64,000 nucleotides of DNA from Mycteria americana (lineage: Eukaryota; Chordata; Aves; Ciconiiformes; Ciconiidae): the NCBI RefSeq assembly GCF_035582795.1, contig NC_134372.1, positions 34,962,316-35,026,315 on the forward strand, in the 5' to 3' direction. This document shows, in pieces, positions 45,701 to 51,670 of the stretch. Numbering within the stretch: position 1 is the first letter of the stretch; each line of letters starts with the position of its first letter. The notes beneath the pieces are model-generated. The model did not search any database, had not been told where the DNA came from, and saw only the letters and a list, made by a program, of their open reading frames with translations. The position numbers and the translations under genes were made by a program.

Positions 45701-48700
45701 AGCAGTGTAAATACTTATGTATATACAACCTCTGGAGGCTGAGACTATTATGTCATCCTGATGTTAAAGTACTTTCCCATCCACTTCATTTTTATTCCAG
45801 TTATACTTGAGATTAGCATTAATCGCTCTTCAGGGAAGAGCTATAAACTGCTTAGATGTTTAGATTTAAAAGTTATGGCCAACATTTTGAAACCCTGCAC
45901 CCGAATTTGTACATACAGAACTTTGAACACCCACACATCCTTGAAGATGGCAGCAATTGCCGATATTAAAGAAAAATATGGAATTCCGGACCTAGTCTAT
46001 GGATAAAGATCTGCATATTTCAACAAGGATTGATTATTCAAATTTTTAAAAGTACAGAATTTTTAAAAACCAAACAACCAAACACCCTCACCCCTCTCCA
46101 AAGTTTAATCACAAACAAATGGAAGCAACATGGCAAGAATTTTATTTCCAACATTTCACATGCCAGAAAGACATGTGAAATGTTGGAAACAAAAGAAAAT
46201 GTTTGCTTGCATAATTAAATCAGCACAGAACAAACAAAAAAAAAAAGCAGAGAACACCAGATTTCTTTCTAGATTTGATGAGAATAAAAACCAACCACAG
46301 CCCTTTAATGCGACACTAGTTCTGGATGTAATCCAACACTGGAGACATGAACAAGTTCTGGATCTCAGATCACAGTAACTTTCATTACCCAATATTAGCA
46401 TGGGCAATAACATCTTCACATTACAGAAGTCATTGGGACCAAAGAGGATTTTATTTCTTCACACAGCAAGGTTTAAGAAAGGATATCATACAAACAATTC
46501 ATATCCTCCCAACATCACATTTCCTTTCCCTCGAGACTTCTCCTGCAATCTCTCCTGAGCTCAGACTTTAAATACAGTACTGGAGAGAAACACTGTTGGA
46601 TACAATACAGTTTATTCTAATAGTTGTCTGCCATAAAATACATCTGCTTTTAAGTCCAAACCCATGTAGCTGAGCAAGGTGATATCAGAAAATAATTTTC
46701 AGAAGCACTTCCACTAGAAGGAAAATTCACTTCTCACATATGTAAATATCTGAACTCTGATTCCATGAACTTAACATGTACCAACTGTGCTGTTGCTGGT
46801 GGGGATTTTTAATCACTACATACAGGAGGAAACTATGAGCTCATAGCTGACCCTGCTTTGAGCAAGAGGCTGGAGTAGATGACCTCCTAACATCCCTTCC
46901 AAACTGATCTGTTCTACAATTCAATAAAAACACGGTAAGGAAACCCCAGGAGAAGGGCTGGGGGAGGAAGAAGAAAAAGGTATTAAGGTATTCCTCTATC
47001 TGAATAAACATTAGGAGTAAACACAAGGTACAAAGCATTACCTAGTTTGAGTGATGATAACAACACAGGTAAAAATGAGTAAAATCTTGTAATAGTTTCA
47101 TTTAAACAGTTTTAAAGTGACAAAACTTTTCAACTATCATTTATCAAGAAAAATCATGTGTTAGACTGTGCATATAATTCAATTAGAATTTCATGGAGAA
47201 AGACAAAAAATGTACCAATTTATTTTGTCCTTTCTCTATTTCCTAATCATCTGAAGTGATTTCTCTCTGCAGGACTTCCATTAAGGATTTCAGGATTTAC
47301 AGTAACTAACAACACACAGAAGCAACTAAACACCAGGAATAAAACATTGACCATCATGCCAGTACACAGGAGCTTCACATAACATAAATACACCAAAATG
47401 CCAAAGTCTACCACACAAGCATTGTAGATGCTACAAGCAAGGAAGGAAACCATTCAGGATATTCAAGGCCATCATTGCCACTTCCGAGAACTCAAAACAA
47501 AAGCTCTTAAAACTACTAAAAATGTTTATTTTGCATCATAACAACAGAAACATCAAGTATCAACATAGTAATTAGGAAAGAGTAATGCTTTTATTACAAT
47601 GTCAACACTTCACATGTCTGTTGACATTCAGAGAGGCACAACAGAAATACCACAGGCAGGGCAGGGTAGTTCAAGTGACTCAGCTGTGGCAAGAGCCAGC
47701 TGAAATCCCGTTACCTGGTTACTCTCACTAGCACTTGTGCTGCTTCTGTGTTTCAACACAGACAAAACAAGAGTCCTATACAGTCTGCCCCATATCAGCT
47801 AGCTTCACATATGGACACGTTTGTTCCAGTCAAACTCTTTTCAAAATATATTAGGCTAAAACAGTAGTGGTCTTGACAACTTCATATATTCTAGCTTCTA
47901 AAGAGAAGCTGTGCCAGGGGGCTTTATTTTGCTTCAACTTTATTTCCAAAAGTCAAGCTTTGAAACAATGACTGACTTATTCGAAATTTTACTTCTTTTC
48001 TCTAAACTGGTCACGTGGGTTTTTTAGGAGTTAAATCTAAACACCATTAATGCACCTTTCATATGACCATCATCTTAAAAGAGAAACTGCAGTTCAGAGA
48101 TTGTTACACTGAGAGATACTTACAAGAACACAAAACACAAATCAAATAGGAAGATCTGAACAGTAGATTTCAATCTAAGTAGCTTTCAATTTTCAGAAAT
48201 TTTCACTGAAAGAGCTCCAATTTTTAAATTCTTCTGTACAGTGCTAAAAAATTGCTAGCACAAAACACTGCATAAAACACAAAACACACAGTTATATATT
48301 TTTTGTTCAGTTAAATAGCCACAAATAAAAACAAAACACAGAACTGCACACTTACCAAATTTTAAAAAATCATGCGCAGAGGAGGTTCTGTCATCGTCCA
48401 AATTGGCCATTTCAAATTGGTGCAGCTAATCACAAACGTCTCAGGCTAAGCTACAGCAATTTTCAAAAGTGTTTAGTAAATGTTAAAGGCAACCAGCATT
48501 AAATTAAGTGAAAGCAATGTTAGTCTAGTTATTAACATGACAGAGTGCACAGCACAAAGGGTAGTAAAGTTTCATTACATTTTATGTTTCCCTTTTCTAC
48601 TCTAAAAATTGGTTTTATTTTGCTTTTACTTCCATAAGGCTTAACTGAGTAAAATGACACAGTCTACACAAAGTCGATCTTCTGGACATTAGACAGTAGC

Positions 48701-51227
48701 TTTGTTATTCAATAGGAAATTTGCTACTAATGTCAAAAGGTGCCGAATAAAATCTATTTGATATATTTCAATTATATCAAGGATTAAATAAAAATGCTGA
48801 TTTAACTAGTGCATATAAAGGTGTTAAGTCACAGTAAGCATGAGGAGCTAAAATTCTGCTTATGCATAGGGCTGCTTTTATCCCATGTGGAATTTACACC
48901 AGGATGTTTCTTGCTGTCATATATATTGCTTACGGTACTGAATATCTCAGTTATTTGAAGTAGAACATCTTCCAGTTTGGAATGTAAAATAAGGAAATAC
49001 TGTTTGTAACTATGACGACAAGTTTTTCCAAATCTTTAAAGAAGTTTATGTTTTTTAAAGTAACCAAAATTTCAGGGGTTGCAGACTGGCCAACTACTGA
49101 ATATCTTTATAATCTGCTCCTAACTGTTAATTATCACAGTAGCAATAAATGAAACAGTATTTTATTGCTCAAGGAAGGGAAAGAAAAAATTCTCAATAAA
49201 ATTTATTTTTACTGGCAAAAATGTAATTCATAATTTAATATACTTAAACATGAAGATATGGATTACCTCCTACAGGGTAGGGTCTGAAACAGTACTTTGC
49301 TGTCAGCTATAAAACATGAATCACTCATGCATTTCATGCACATGTGTCTATACTGCATGTTTACTATATCTTACTCCAAGCATAATACTAAAAAAAAAAA
49401 ACAACCCTCAAACCAAGCAGTACTGTTTGTAAACTGGGACTCTCGAGCATAGACCTCAGCCAATTCAGAACAGTATGGGGGAGTTTCAGCCACTTTCTAT
49501 GACTATACCAACCACATCTCTTTCTGACAGTGCCAGAAAGGAAGCATAAGAGCTCAGAAGTTATACAAATTTCAACATACTTATGAAGACGCAGTAGTAA
49601 ATTTGAGAAACAAGAACATGATTTTCAGTTTTAGGTACGAATGCTACCTGAAAGATTATATATAAAATTTGATTTTTAAATCAACTTTTATCAGAGAAGC
49701 ATTTCAACTAAAATCATCTTTATTTCTTCAGTAAATAATGTTTTTCAGTTACTATATAAATGACAAAATCTCTATGAACAGAAAAAGAAGGAAGTGAACT
49801 ACAATAATAATCTGTCATTACAACAGAAGACACTTCCTTATATACTTAACAAAAAAGTAAGAAAGTTAAGAAAAACTCAAGCATTTAAAATCATCCAAAT
49901 GCCTTCTGCAGTCGCAGGGCCTGAATCTGCATGGAATCCCAAAGTTAGCGTGCTGCCTTGCAACTCGGGAGTGACACACGCCAAACATGCAGGTTCCAGA
50001 CTTTATTTTGCAGAGCTCTATGGCTACTTTTGTAAATCAATTTTCAGCTACCAGTATTGTGTAATCGTAATTGGCCACAAAGTAACAACTTATTTAGTGG
50101 ATAGTCTCAGTAATGGTATTTTGCAAATTAATACTATACATAGCATTTTTAAAGCCATATGAATCAGAGTATTCTTTAATAAATCAATTTTCTTTATGAG
50201 AGGCCTCATACAGCCCCGTTTTCTTTTCACACTGTCTGATCAGTCTGATCTGAACAGAACCAATCAAATATGCAAATAAGGAAATAATGATTGAGTTTTA
50301 CAAGCATGTATGACAAATAAACACCACAGGGATCATTTGGAAAACTGTTTCCATTAGAACATTAACAATTAAAGCCCTACTAAGACTGTATTTTATTTTT
50401 AAAAAAATTAAAATCGGGGTTTTTGAACTTTGGAAATTCAAGCCAACTCGGTAATCATCCTTTCATCGAGGCCAGAATGTAGCTGCCACGCAGTCCAACT
50501 TCACAACCAGAGAGTCTCACGTTAAAAAAAAAAATTCTCTTTAGGGCAATTCTCTAAGGGAAACCTGGCAAAAGCGGGCACTTCTGCCTAAGTGCCCACA
50601 ATTTTACAATACTTCATCTGTTCGACAGCTTTGTAAGACTGCAGCAACGCTACCACGACCTTGCCAACCGTGCTGTCAAATGGCACCTGTAAATCATCGG
50701 AAACTCTGCCTCGCCAAGGACGCCCGTTCCCGCGAGCCGCACCGGGGTCCTGCACCGGCAGGAGAGCGGCCTGCCCTTCCCGGCGACCGCGGGAGGATCA
50801 CAGCCGTGCCCGCCGCGCAGCGAGACGCGGGCAGCGGCAGGAGCTCCCCGAGCCCGCGCGGAGGGAGCGGCGGGGAGCGCCCAGCCGCCGGCCGGCCACA
50901 GGTGCGCGGCGGGGCGGCAGCGGCCGGGCAGGGCCGCGGCGGGGCCAGCGGCGAGTGACGCGCCGAGCTGCGGGGAGAGCGAAAACAGGCAGAGGGACGA
51001 CGTCGGCCGAGAGCTCGGGGAGGGCGGCGGGGCAGAGGGAAGGAGAGGAGAGCGGGAGCGGGGCAGTTAGTGAGGAAGGGGAGGGGCGCTGGCGAGGAGA
51101 GGGAGCCCCGGAGCTCCTCTCGGGCAAGCCAAGAGGTCAGACCTGAACGTTTAGAGCGAGCTCGCAGCTCCAGCATCTTCCAGCTCACATCAGCCATATG
51201 GGCCGCTGCTGCTGCCGCCGCCGCCAT
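1950..51227 (-). CDS. PHKB: PHKB, phosphorylase b kinase regulatory subunit beta (5' part, 14 coding exons; spliced)
   Basis: PHKB is the regulatory beta subunit of the (alpha-beta-gamma-delta)4 phosphorylase kinase, which activates glycogen phosphorylase in the cytosol. Phosphorylation of beta by PKA relieves inhibition of the gamma catalytic subunit. Fourteen exons (51227-51143, 42033-41944, 39777-39639, 36767-36668, 33457-33350, 31370-31290, 27811-27696, 20173-20110, 14757-14662, 12973-12776, 12072-12015, 8386-8309, 6384-6226, 2044-1950) join into one open frame of 489 codons, closely similar to residues of mammalian PHKB (about 1,093 aa). Most of this is the N-terminal glucoamylase-like (GH15-related) domain. 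All introns are AG/GT and the phases match across every junction. The C-terminal half, including the exon after residue 489, is not in the window. I looked for that exon in 1-1949 and did not find it. There is no frameshift or premature stop, so the gene looks intact. Confidence 0.97.
2045..6225 (-). other. PHKB: PHKB intron E13-E14
   Basis: 4.2 kb of AT-rich sequence with short A-runs (for example at about 4962-4978). The 103-codon frame at 4325-4636 has no recognisable similarity or splice logic. No repeat family was recognised. Confidence 0.85.
6226..6384 (-). CDS. PHKB: PHKB exon E13 (Gly405-Leu457)
   Basis: [39 protein letters not shown] and [13 protein letters not shown] follow mammalian PHKB closely. 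Acceptor ccatag, donor CTGG|gtaaga. The open frame runs past both splice sites, so its apparent length exceeds the exon. Confidence 0.97.
6385..8308 (-). other. PHKB: PHKB intron E12-E13
   Basis: AT-rich sequence. No gene or recognisable repeat seen. Confidence 0.85.
8309..8386 (-). CDS. PHKB: PHKB exon E12 (Gly379-Glu404)
   Basis: [18 protein letters not shown] then PLLQHTSE is homologous to mammalian GVFRGNPKQVQEYQDLL and TPVLHHTTE. Acceptor tttttag, donor GAAG|gtatta. 78 nt, phase 1 to phase 1. Confidence 0.95.
8387..12014 (-). other. PHKB: PHKB intron E11-E12
   Basis: Holds the (TA)n microsatellite at 9726-9779 and a GTT/T-rich simple stretch near 11466-11502. Nothing else recognised. 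Confidence 0.85.
9726..9779. repeat. (TA)n microsatellite with TATATATAAA units
   Basis: About 27 bases of pure TA alternation pass into three AAATATATATAT-like units. It lies mid-intron (E12-E11), away from splice sites. Confidence 0.95.
12015..12072 (-). CDS. PHKB: PHKB exon E11 (residues 360-378 plus part of Gly379)
   Basis: [19 protein letters not shown] matches mammalian [19 protein letters not shown] with conservative changes. Acceptor tttcag, donor GATG|gtaagt. Confidence 0.96.
12073..12775 (-). other. PHKB: PHKB intron E10-E11
   Basis: The shortest PHKB intron here (703 bp). Its donor-proximal part contains the G-rich tract and a T-run. Confidence 0.85.
12637..12656. repeat. G-rich tract in short PHKB intron E11-E10
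   Basis: Eleven G followed by CGGGCGGGG; in PHKB RNA it is C-rich. It lies about 120 nt inside the intron from the E10 donor. A GGGGGG and a T-run follow at about 12690-12710. Confidence 0.85.
12776..12973 (-). CDS. PHKB: PHKB exon E10 (residues 294-359)
   Basis: This is the largest exon here, 66 codons. [19 protein letters not shown] and [18 protein letters not shown] are almost identical to mammalian PHKB; the end reads YYKPAEIK. Acceptor ctacag, donor AAG|gtaaag. The glucoamylase-like fold continues here; in PHKA/PHKB it is regarded as non-hydrolytic. Confidence 0.98.
12974..14661 (-). other. PHKB: PHKB intron E9-E10
   Basis: AT-rich, with an A-run near 13759-13770. Nothing else seen. 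Confidence 0.85.
14662..14757 (-). CDS. PHKB: PHKB exon E9 (residues 262-293)
   Basis: 32 codons in phase 0: [19 protein letters not shown] then [13 protein letters not shown], with one L-to-F change from mammals. Acceptor tttacag, donor CAT|gtaagt. Confidence 0.97.
15590..15910 (-). mobile_element. Ancient CR1-like fragment
   Basis: The plus strand contains AGGAAGATTGTTCCAGAACC, a line resembling ATTAAAAACTTCAATTTCCA, CATAGCTATCATACAAATAA, then AAGGCTAAACAAAACATG and AATCATTCTAGCA, in the order of an old amniote CR1 family well known from turtles and crocodilians. Strong divergence suggests an insertion predating modern birds. Confidence 0.55.
16683..16703. repeat. A21 homopolymer
   Basis: A run of 21 A followed directly by GTCGGGCCCGG, a GC-rich patch out of keeping with the surrounding AT-rich intron. 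No LINE or pseudogene body could be recognised on its 5' side. Confidence 0.9.
20110..20173 (-). CDS. PHKB: PHKB exon E8 (Ser240-Gln261)
   Basis: A short 64-nt exon. [19 protein letters not shown] then GNQ is identical to the mammalian sequence as remembered. Acceptor tcctcag, donor CAG|gtaata. It sits between the two largest introns in the window (5.4 and 7.5 kb). Confidence 0.96.
22865..23460 (-). mobile_element. Solo LTR, TguLTR5-like avian endogenous retrovirus LTR
   Basis: A 596-bp block starts TG and ends CA, flanked by ATAAT and ATAGT, a plausible 5-bp target duplication with one change. I recognise the sequence as a high-copy neoavian LTR. On the minus strand it runs from TGTGCTGGTTTTGGCTGGGG, through a TATA-like CATAGAAAG (about 23180), to an ATTAAA poly(A) signal at 22998-22993 and a C-rich end. 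No internal proviral sequence flanks it. It lies in sense orientation in PHKB intron E8-E7. The family name is from memory. Confidence 0.85.
24367..24482 (+). repeat. 116-bp direct repeat, copy 1
   Basis: This block is identical base for base to 26248-26363, at a constant offset of 1,881. It begins AAATTGTCTACTGGCTTCCT and ends TTAAATTAGGACCAA. Flanking bases differ on both sides. It matches no repeat family I recognise. Confidence 0.97.
24657..24925 (-). mobile_element. CR1 LINE 3' end fragment
   Basis: The plus strand carries a degraded reverse complement of a CR1 3' region: GAAGTCATTGGTTGGGAGGG, then ACTAGTCCAA, AACCTCCAACGATGGAGATT and TGAACCTCCCCAGGTGCAA. These are recognisable CR1 landmarks in the usual order. 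Many differences from the remembered consensus indicate an old copy. It lies between the two copies of the 116-bp direct repeat. Confidence 0.8.
26248..26363 (+). repeat. 116-bp direct repeat, copy 2
   Basis: Exact second copy of 24367-24482 in the same orientation, in PHKB intron E8-E7. The 1,765 bp between the copies include the CR1 fragment at 24657-24925. Identity implies recent duplication, gene conversion or an assembly effect. Confidence 0.97.
27696..27811 (-). CDS. PHKB: PHKB exon E7 (residues 202-239 plus part of Ser240)
   Basis: [20 protein letters not shown] then [18 protein letters not shown] matches mammalian PHKB. The donor is AAG|gtaggt. The acceptor cctgtag is directly preceded by a (CTTT)n microsatellite that serves as the polypyrimidine tract. 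Confidence 0.97.
27817..27842. repeat. PHKB: (GAAA)n microsatellite, (CTTT)n in PHKB sense
   Basis: Six near-perfect GAAA units end a few bases from the acceptor of exon E7. On the transcribed PHKB strand they form its polypyrimidine tract. Confidence 0.95.
29427..29475. repeat. AT-rich inverted repeat / hairpin
   Basis: Left arm 29427-29446 (TATAGTGTGTTATAGTATAA) pairs with right arm 29457-29475 with one unpaired base, leaving a 10-nt loop. Related ACTATAGTGTG units continue to about 29491, so it is also locally repetitive. Confidence 0.9.
31290..31370 (-). CDS. PHKB: PHKB exon E6 (residues 175-201)
   Basis: 27 codons in phase 0, [18 protein letters not shown] then LQIIYNTDE, with one Y-to-F change from mammalian PHKB as I recall it. 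Acceptor cttcag, donor GAG|gtacaa. Confidence 0.97.
31371..33349 (-). other. PHKB: PHKB intron E5-E6
   Basis: AT-rich sequence with an A-run near 32773-32784. Nothing else seen. Confidence 0.85.
33350..33457 (-). CDS. PHKB: PHKB exon E5 (residues 139-174)
   Basis: 36 codons in phase 0. [18 protein letters not shown] and the closing EYGHLQ match the mammalian protein; the middle ([12 protein letters not shown]) has diverged from mammalian VHTGDELLSYEE. Acceptor tttag, donor CAG|gtaaaa. A 120-codon frame on the plus strand across this exon is only its shadow. Confidence 0.96.
33458..36667 (-). other. PHKB: PHKB intron E4-E5
   Basis: Holds the CR1 ORF2 remnant at 33840-34320 and a short (ATT)n at about 35831-35848. 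Confidence 0.85.
33840..34320 (-). mobile_element. CR1 LINE fragment, start of ORF2 (endonuclease), degraded
   Basis: On the minus strand a 92-codon frame contains [20 protein letters not shown] and [13 protein letters not shown], then [10 protein letters not shown]. This is the N-terminal start of the CR1 ORF2 apurinic-endonuclease domain (YTNARSMGNKQEELE... RGGGVALYVRE in active copies). Sequence upstream (34197-34320) looks like the leader before ORF2. The remainder of ORF2 is absent and stops interrupt the flanking frames, so it is an immobile remnant. Confidence 0.8.
36668..36767 (-). CDS. PHKB: PHKB exon E4 (Arg105-Lys138)
   Basis: The frame reads [19 protein letters not shown] followed by [14 protein letters not shown], essentially identical to mammalian PHKB. 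It begins by completing the split Arg codon and ends in phase 0 at AAG|gtaaaa. Confidence 0.97.
36768..39638 (-). other. PHKB: PHKB intron E3-E4
   Basis: AT-rich, with an A18-type run near 36940 and a G-run near 37763. No gene or clear element. Confidence 0.85.
39639..39777 (-). CDS. PHKB: PHKB exon E3 (residues 60-104 plus part of Arg105)
   Basis: The frame contains [20 protein letters not shown] and, after [25 protein letters not shown], nearly identical to mammalian PHKB. The acceptor follows a long pyrimidine tract (tttttccag) and the donor is ACAG|gtgaat. This is the start of the glucoamylase-like helical domain. Confidence 0.97.
39778..41943 (-). other. PHKB: PHKB intron E2-E3
   Basis: Holds the G15/C-rich tract at 40083-40137. 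Nothing else recognised. Confidence 0.85.
40083..40137. repeat. G15 tract with neighbouring G6 and C4TC7 tracts
   Basis: Fifteen G at 40083-40097, six G at 40103-40108, and CCCCTCCCCCCC at 40126-40137. Quadruplex, or G-C hairpin, formation is possible. It lies in PHKB intron E3-E2, about 300 bp from E3. Confidence 0.9.
41944..42033 (-). CDS. PHKB: PHKB exon E2 (Gly29-Val59, completes PKA site)
   Basis: The frame reads [20 protein letters not shown] then [10 protein letters not shown], matching the mammalian [14 protein letters not shown] and [11 protein letters not shown]. The acceptor is tttttag and the donor ATTG|gtaagt. Ser30 corresponds to the mammalian N-terminal PKA phosphoserine (KRSGS context). 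Both E1 and E1b join in phase 1 and rebuild the same Gly. Confidence 0.96.
46145..46189. repeat. Perfect inverted repeat (18-bp arms, 9-nt loop)
   Basis: TTTCCAACATTTCACATG at 46145-46162 is the exact reverse complement of 46172-46189, around the loop CCAGAAAGA. It could fold as a hairpin in either strand or in PHKB pre-mRNA. No longer terminal repeats are visible around it. Confidence 0.95.
46845..46925 (+). mobile_element. CR1 LINE 3' terminus fragment
   Basis: CTGACCCTGCTTTGAGCAAG, then GGCTGGAGTAGATGACCTCC, CATCCCTTCCAAACTGATCT and a TTCTACAATTC end parallel the CR1 3' terminus (GACTAGATGACCTCC, GGTCCCTTCCAACC, ATTCTRTGATT). The short octamer-like tail marks the 3' end. Only about 80 bp remain. 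Confidence 0.75.
48356..48410 (-). CDS. PHKB: PHKB exon E1b, alternative first coding exon
   Basis: An ATG at 48410 opens 18 codons ([18 protein letters not shown]) plus one base, ending at an optimal donor, G|gtaagtg. Phase and length equal those of the mammalian alternative N-terminus, which also has 18 codons, a Met-Ala start and a central Ser-Ser-Ala, with Phe-Leu near the end. An in-frame TAG sits six codons upstream, so this ATG must initiate. Candidate acceptors upstream (ctgtag or gcttag, about 48450) would put a stop right after E1 if the exon were spliced in as a cassette, forcing use of this ATG. Whether it is a separate first exon or an included cassette cannot be read from sequence alone. 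Confidence 0.75.
48411..51142 (-). other. PHKB: PHKB intron E1-E1b
   Basis: AT-rich until about 50.69 kb, then CpG island. The 122-codon plus-strand frame at 49794-50162 is unrecognised and lacks any supporting context. Confidence 0.8.
51143..51227 (-). CDS. PHKB: PHKB exon E1, canonical N-terminus (residues 1-28 plus first base of Gly29)
   Basis: The exon begins with ATG, a run of eight alanines (GCN repeat) and a second in-frame Met at residue 11, then [17 protein letters not shown]. This parallels the mammalian N-terminus, which has AEVSWK and ARTKRSG at the same place. The first ATG has G at -3 and G at +4; Met11 has C at -3, so Met1 is preferred. There is no in-frame stop upstream as far as 51575, so the start rests on homology and context. 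The donor is CAG|gtctga, weak because +3 is C. The exon carries the basic half of the PKA site completed by E2. Confidence 0.9.
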
Positions 51228-51495
51228 TCCGATGAGGACCCGCCGCTCCCGTCGCTCCGCTCTGACCAGGACAGCCACCCTCGCCTCGCCGGCGCCGCAG
51301 CGAACGAGCCGGACGGCGATCGTCACCTGGTTACCCACTCCAGCCGTAAAGAGACTCGCGCAGGCCGTCACGCCGTTGTCGCAAAGCCGCCGGGTCAGTC
51401 CCGGAAGCGAGCCGGCTGTTGTGCCGGGCACACCCCTGCGCTGCCGTAAGTGATGCGGGCGGGGGCGGCGGGCAGCTGGGCCGCGCCGCTGCAGG
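51228..51495. promoter_or_regulatory. Bidirectional PHKB-ITFG1 promoter and 5' UTRs
   Basis: The 268 bp between the two start codons hold both 5' UTRs and, by inference, a shared promoter. There is no TATA box. Visible elements are an ETS-type CCGGAAGC at 51401-51408, a GC-box cluster GGGCGGGGGCGG at 51457-51468, and a YY1-like ATGGCGGC on the minus strand over the PHKB start codon. TSS positions cannot be read from sequence. Confidence 0.85.
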
Positions 51496-51670
51496 ATGGG
51501 GGGCTGCCGCGGCTGGCTGGGGCTGTGCCTGCTGCTGGCCCTGGCGGGGCCCGGCGGGGCCCTGCAGAACGTCACCGCCCAGCTCTTCGGGGCGGAGGCC
51601 TACGGGACCCTAGCGGCCTTCGGCGACTTCAATTCGGACAAGCAGACGGACCTGTTCGTGCTGCGAGGCG
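51496..51670 (+). CDS. ITFG1: ITFG1 exon 1 (signal peptide, first FG-GAP-like motif)
   Basis: The ATG at 51496 has A at -3 and G at +4, and an in-frame TGA 15 codons upstream (51451-51453) confirms it as the first in-frame start. The product starts MGGCRGWLGLCLLLALAGP, then LQNVTAQLFGAEAYGTLAAF and GDFNSDKQTDLFVLRG. The mature part matches mammalian ITFG1; the signal peptide does not need to. Donor GGCG|gtgagc. The exon is GC-rich and lies in the CpG island. Confidence 0.96.

Larger units (their letters stand above)
42034..48355 (-). other. PHKB: PHKB intron E1b-E2
   Basis: Holds the perfect hairpin at 46145-46189 and the CR1 terminus at 46845-46925. A relatively GC-rich stretch at about 42.85-43.45 kb was inspected and not recognised. 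Confidence 0.8.

Noticed and set aside
49794..50162. 122-codon plus-strand frame
   Set aside because: The product is not recognised, and there is no promoter, Kozak or splice evidence. It lies antisense to PHKB intron 1.
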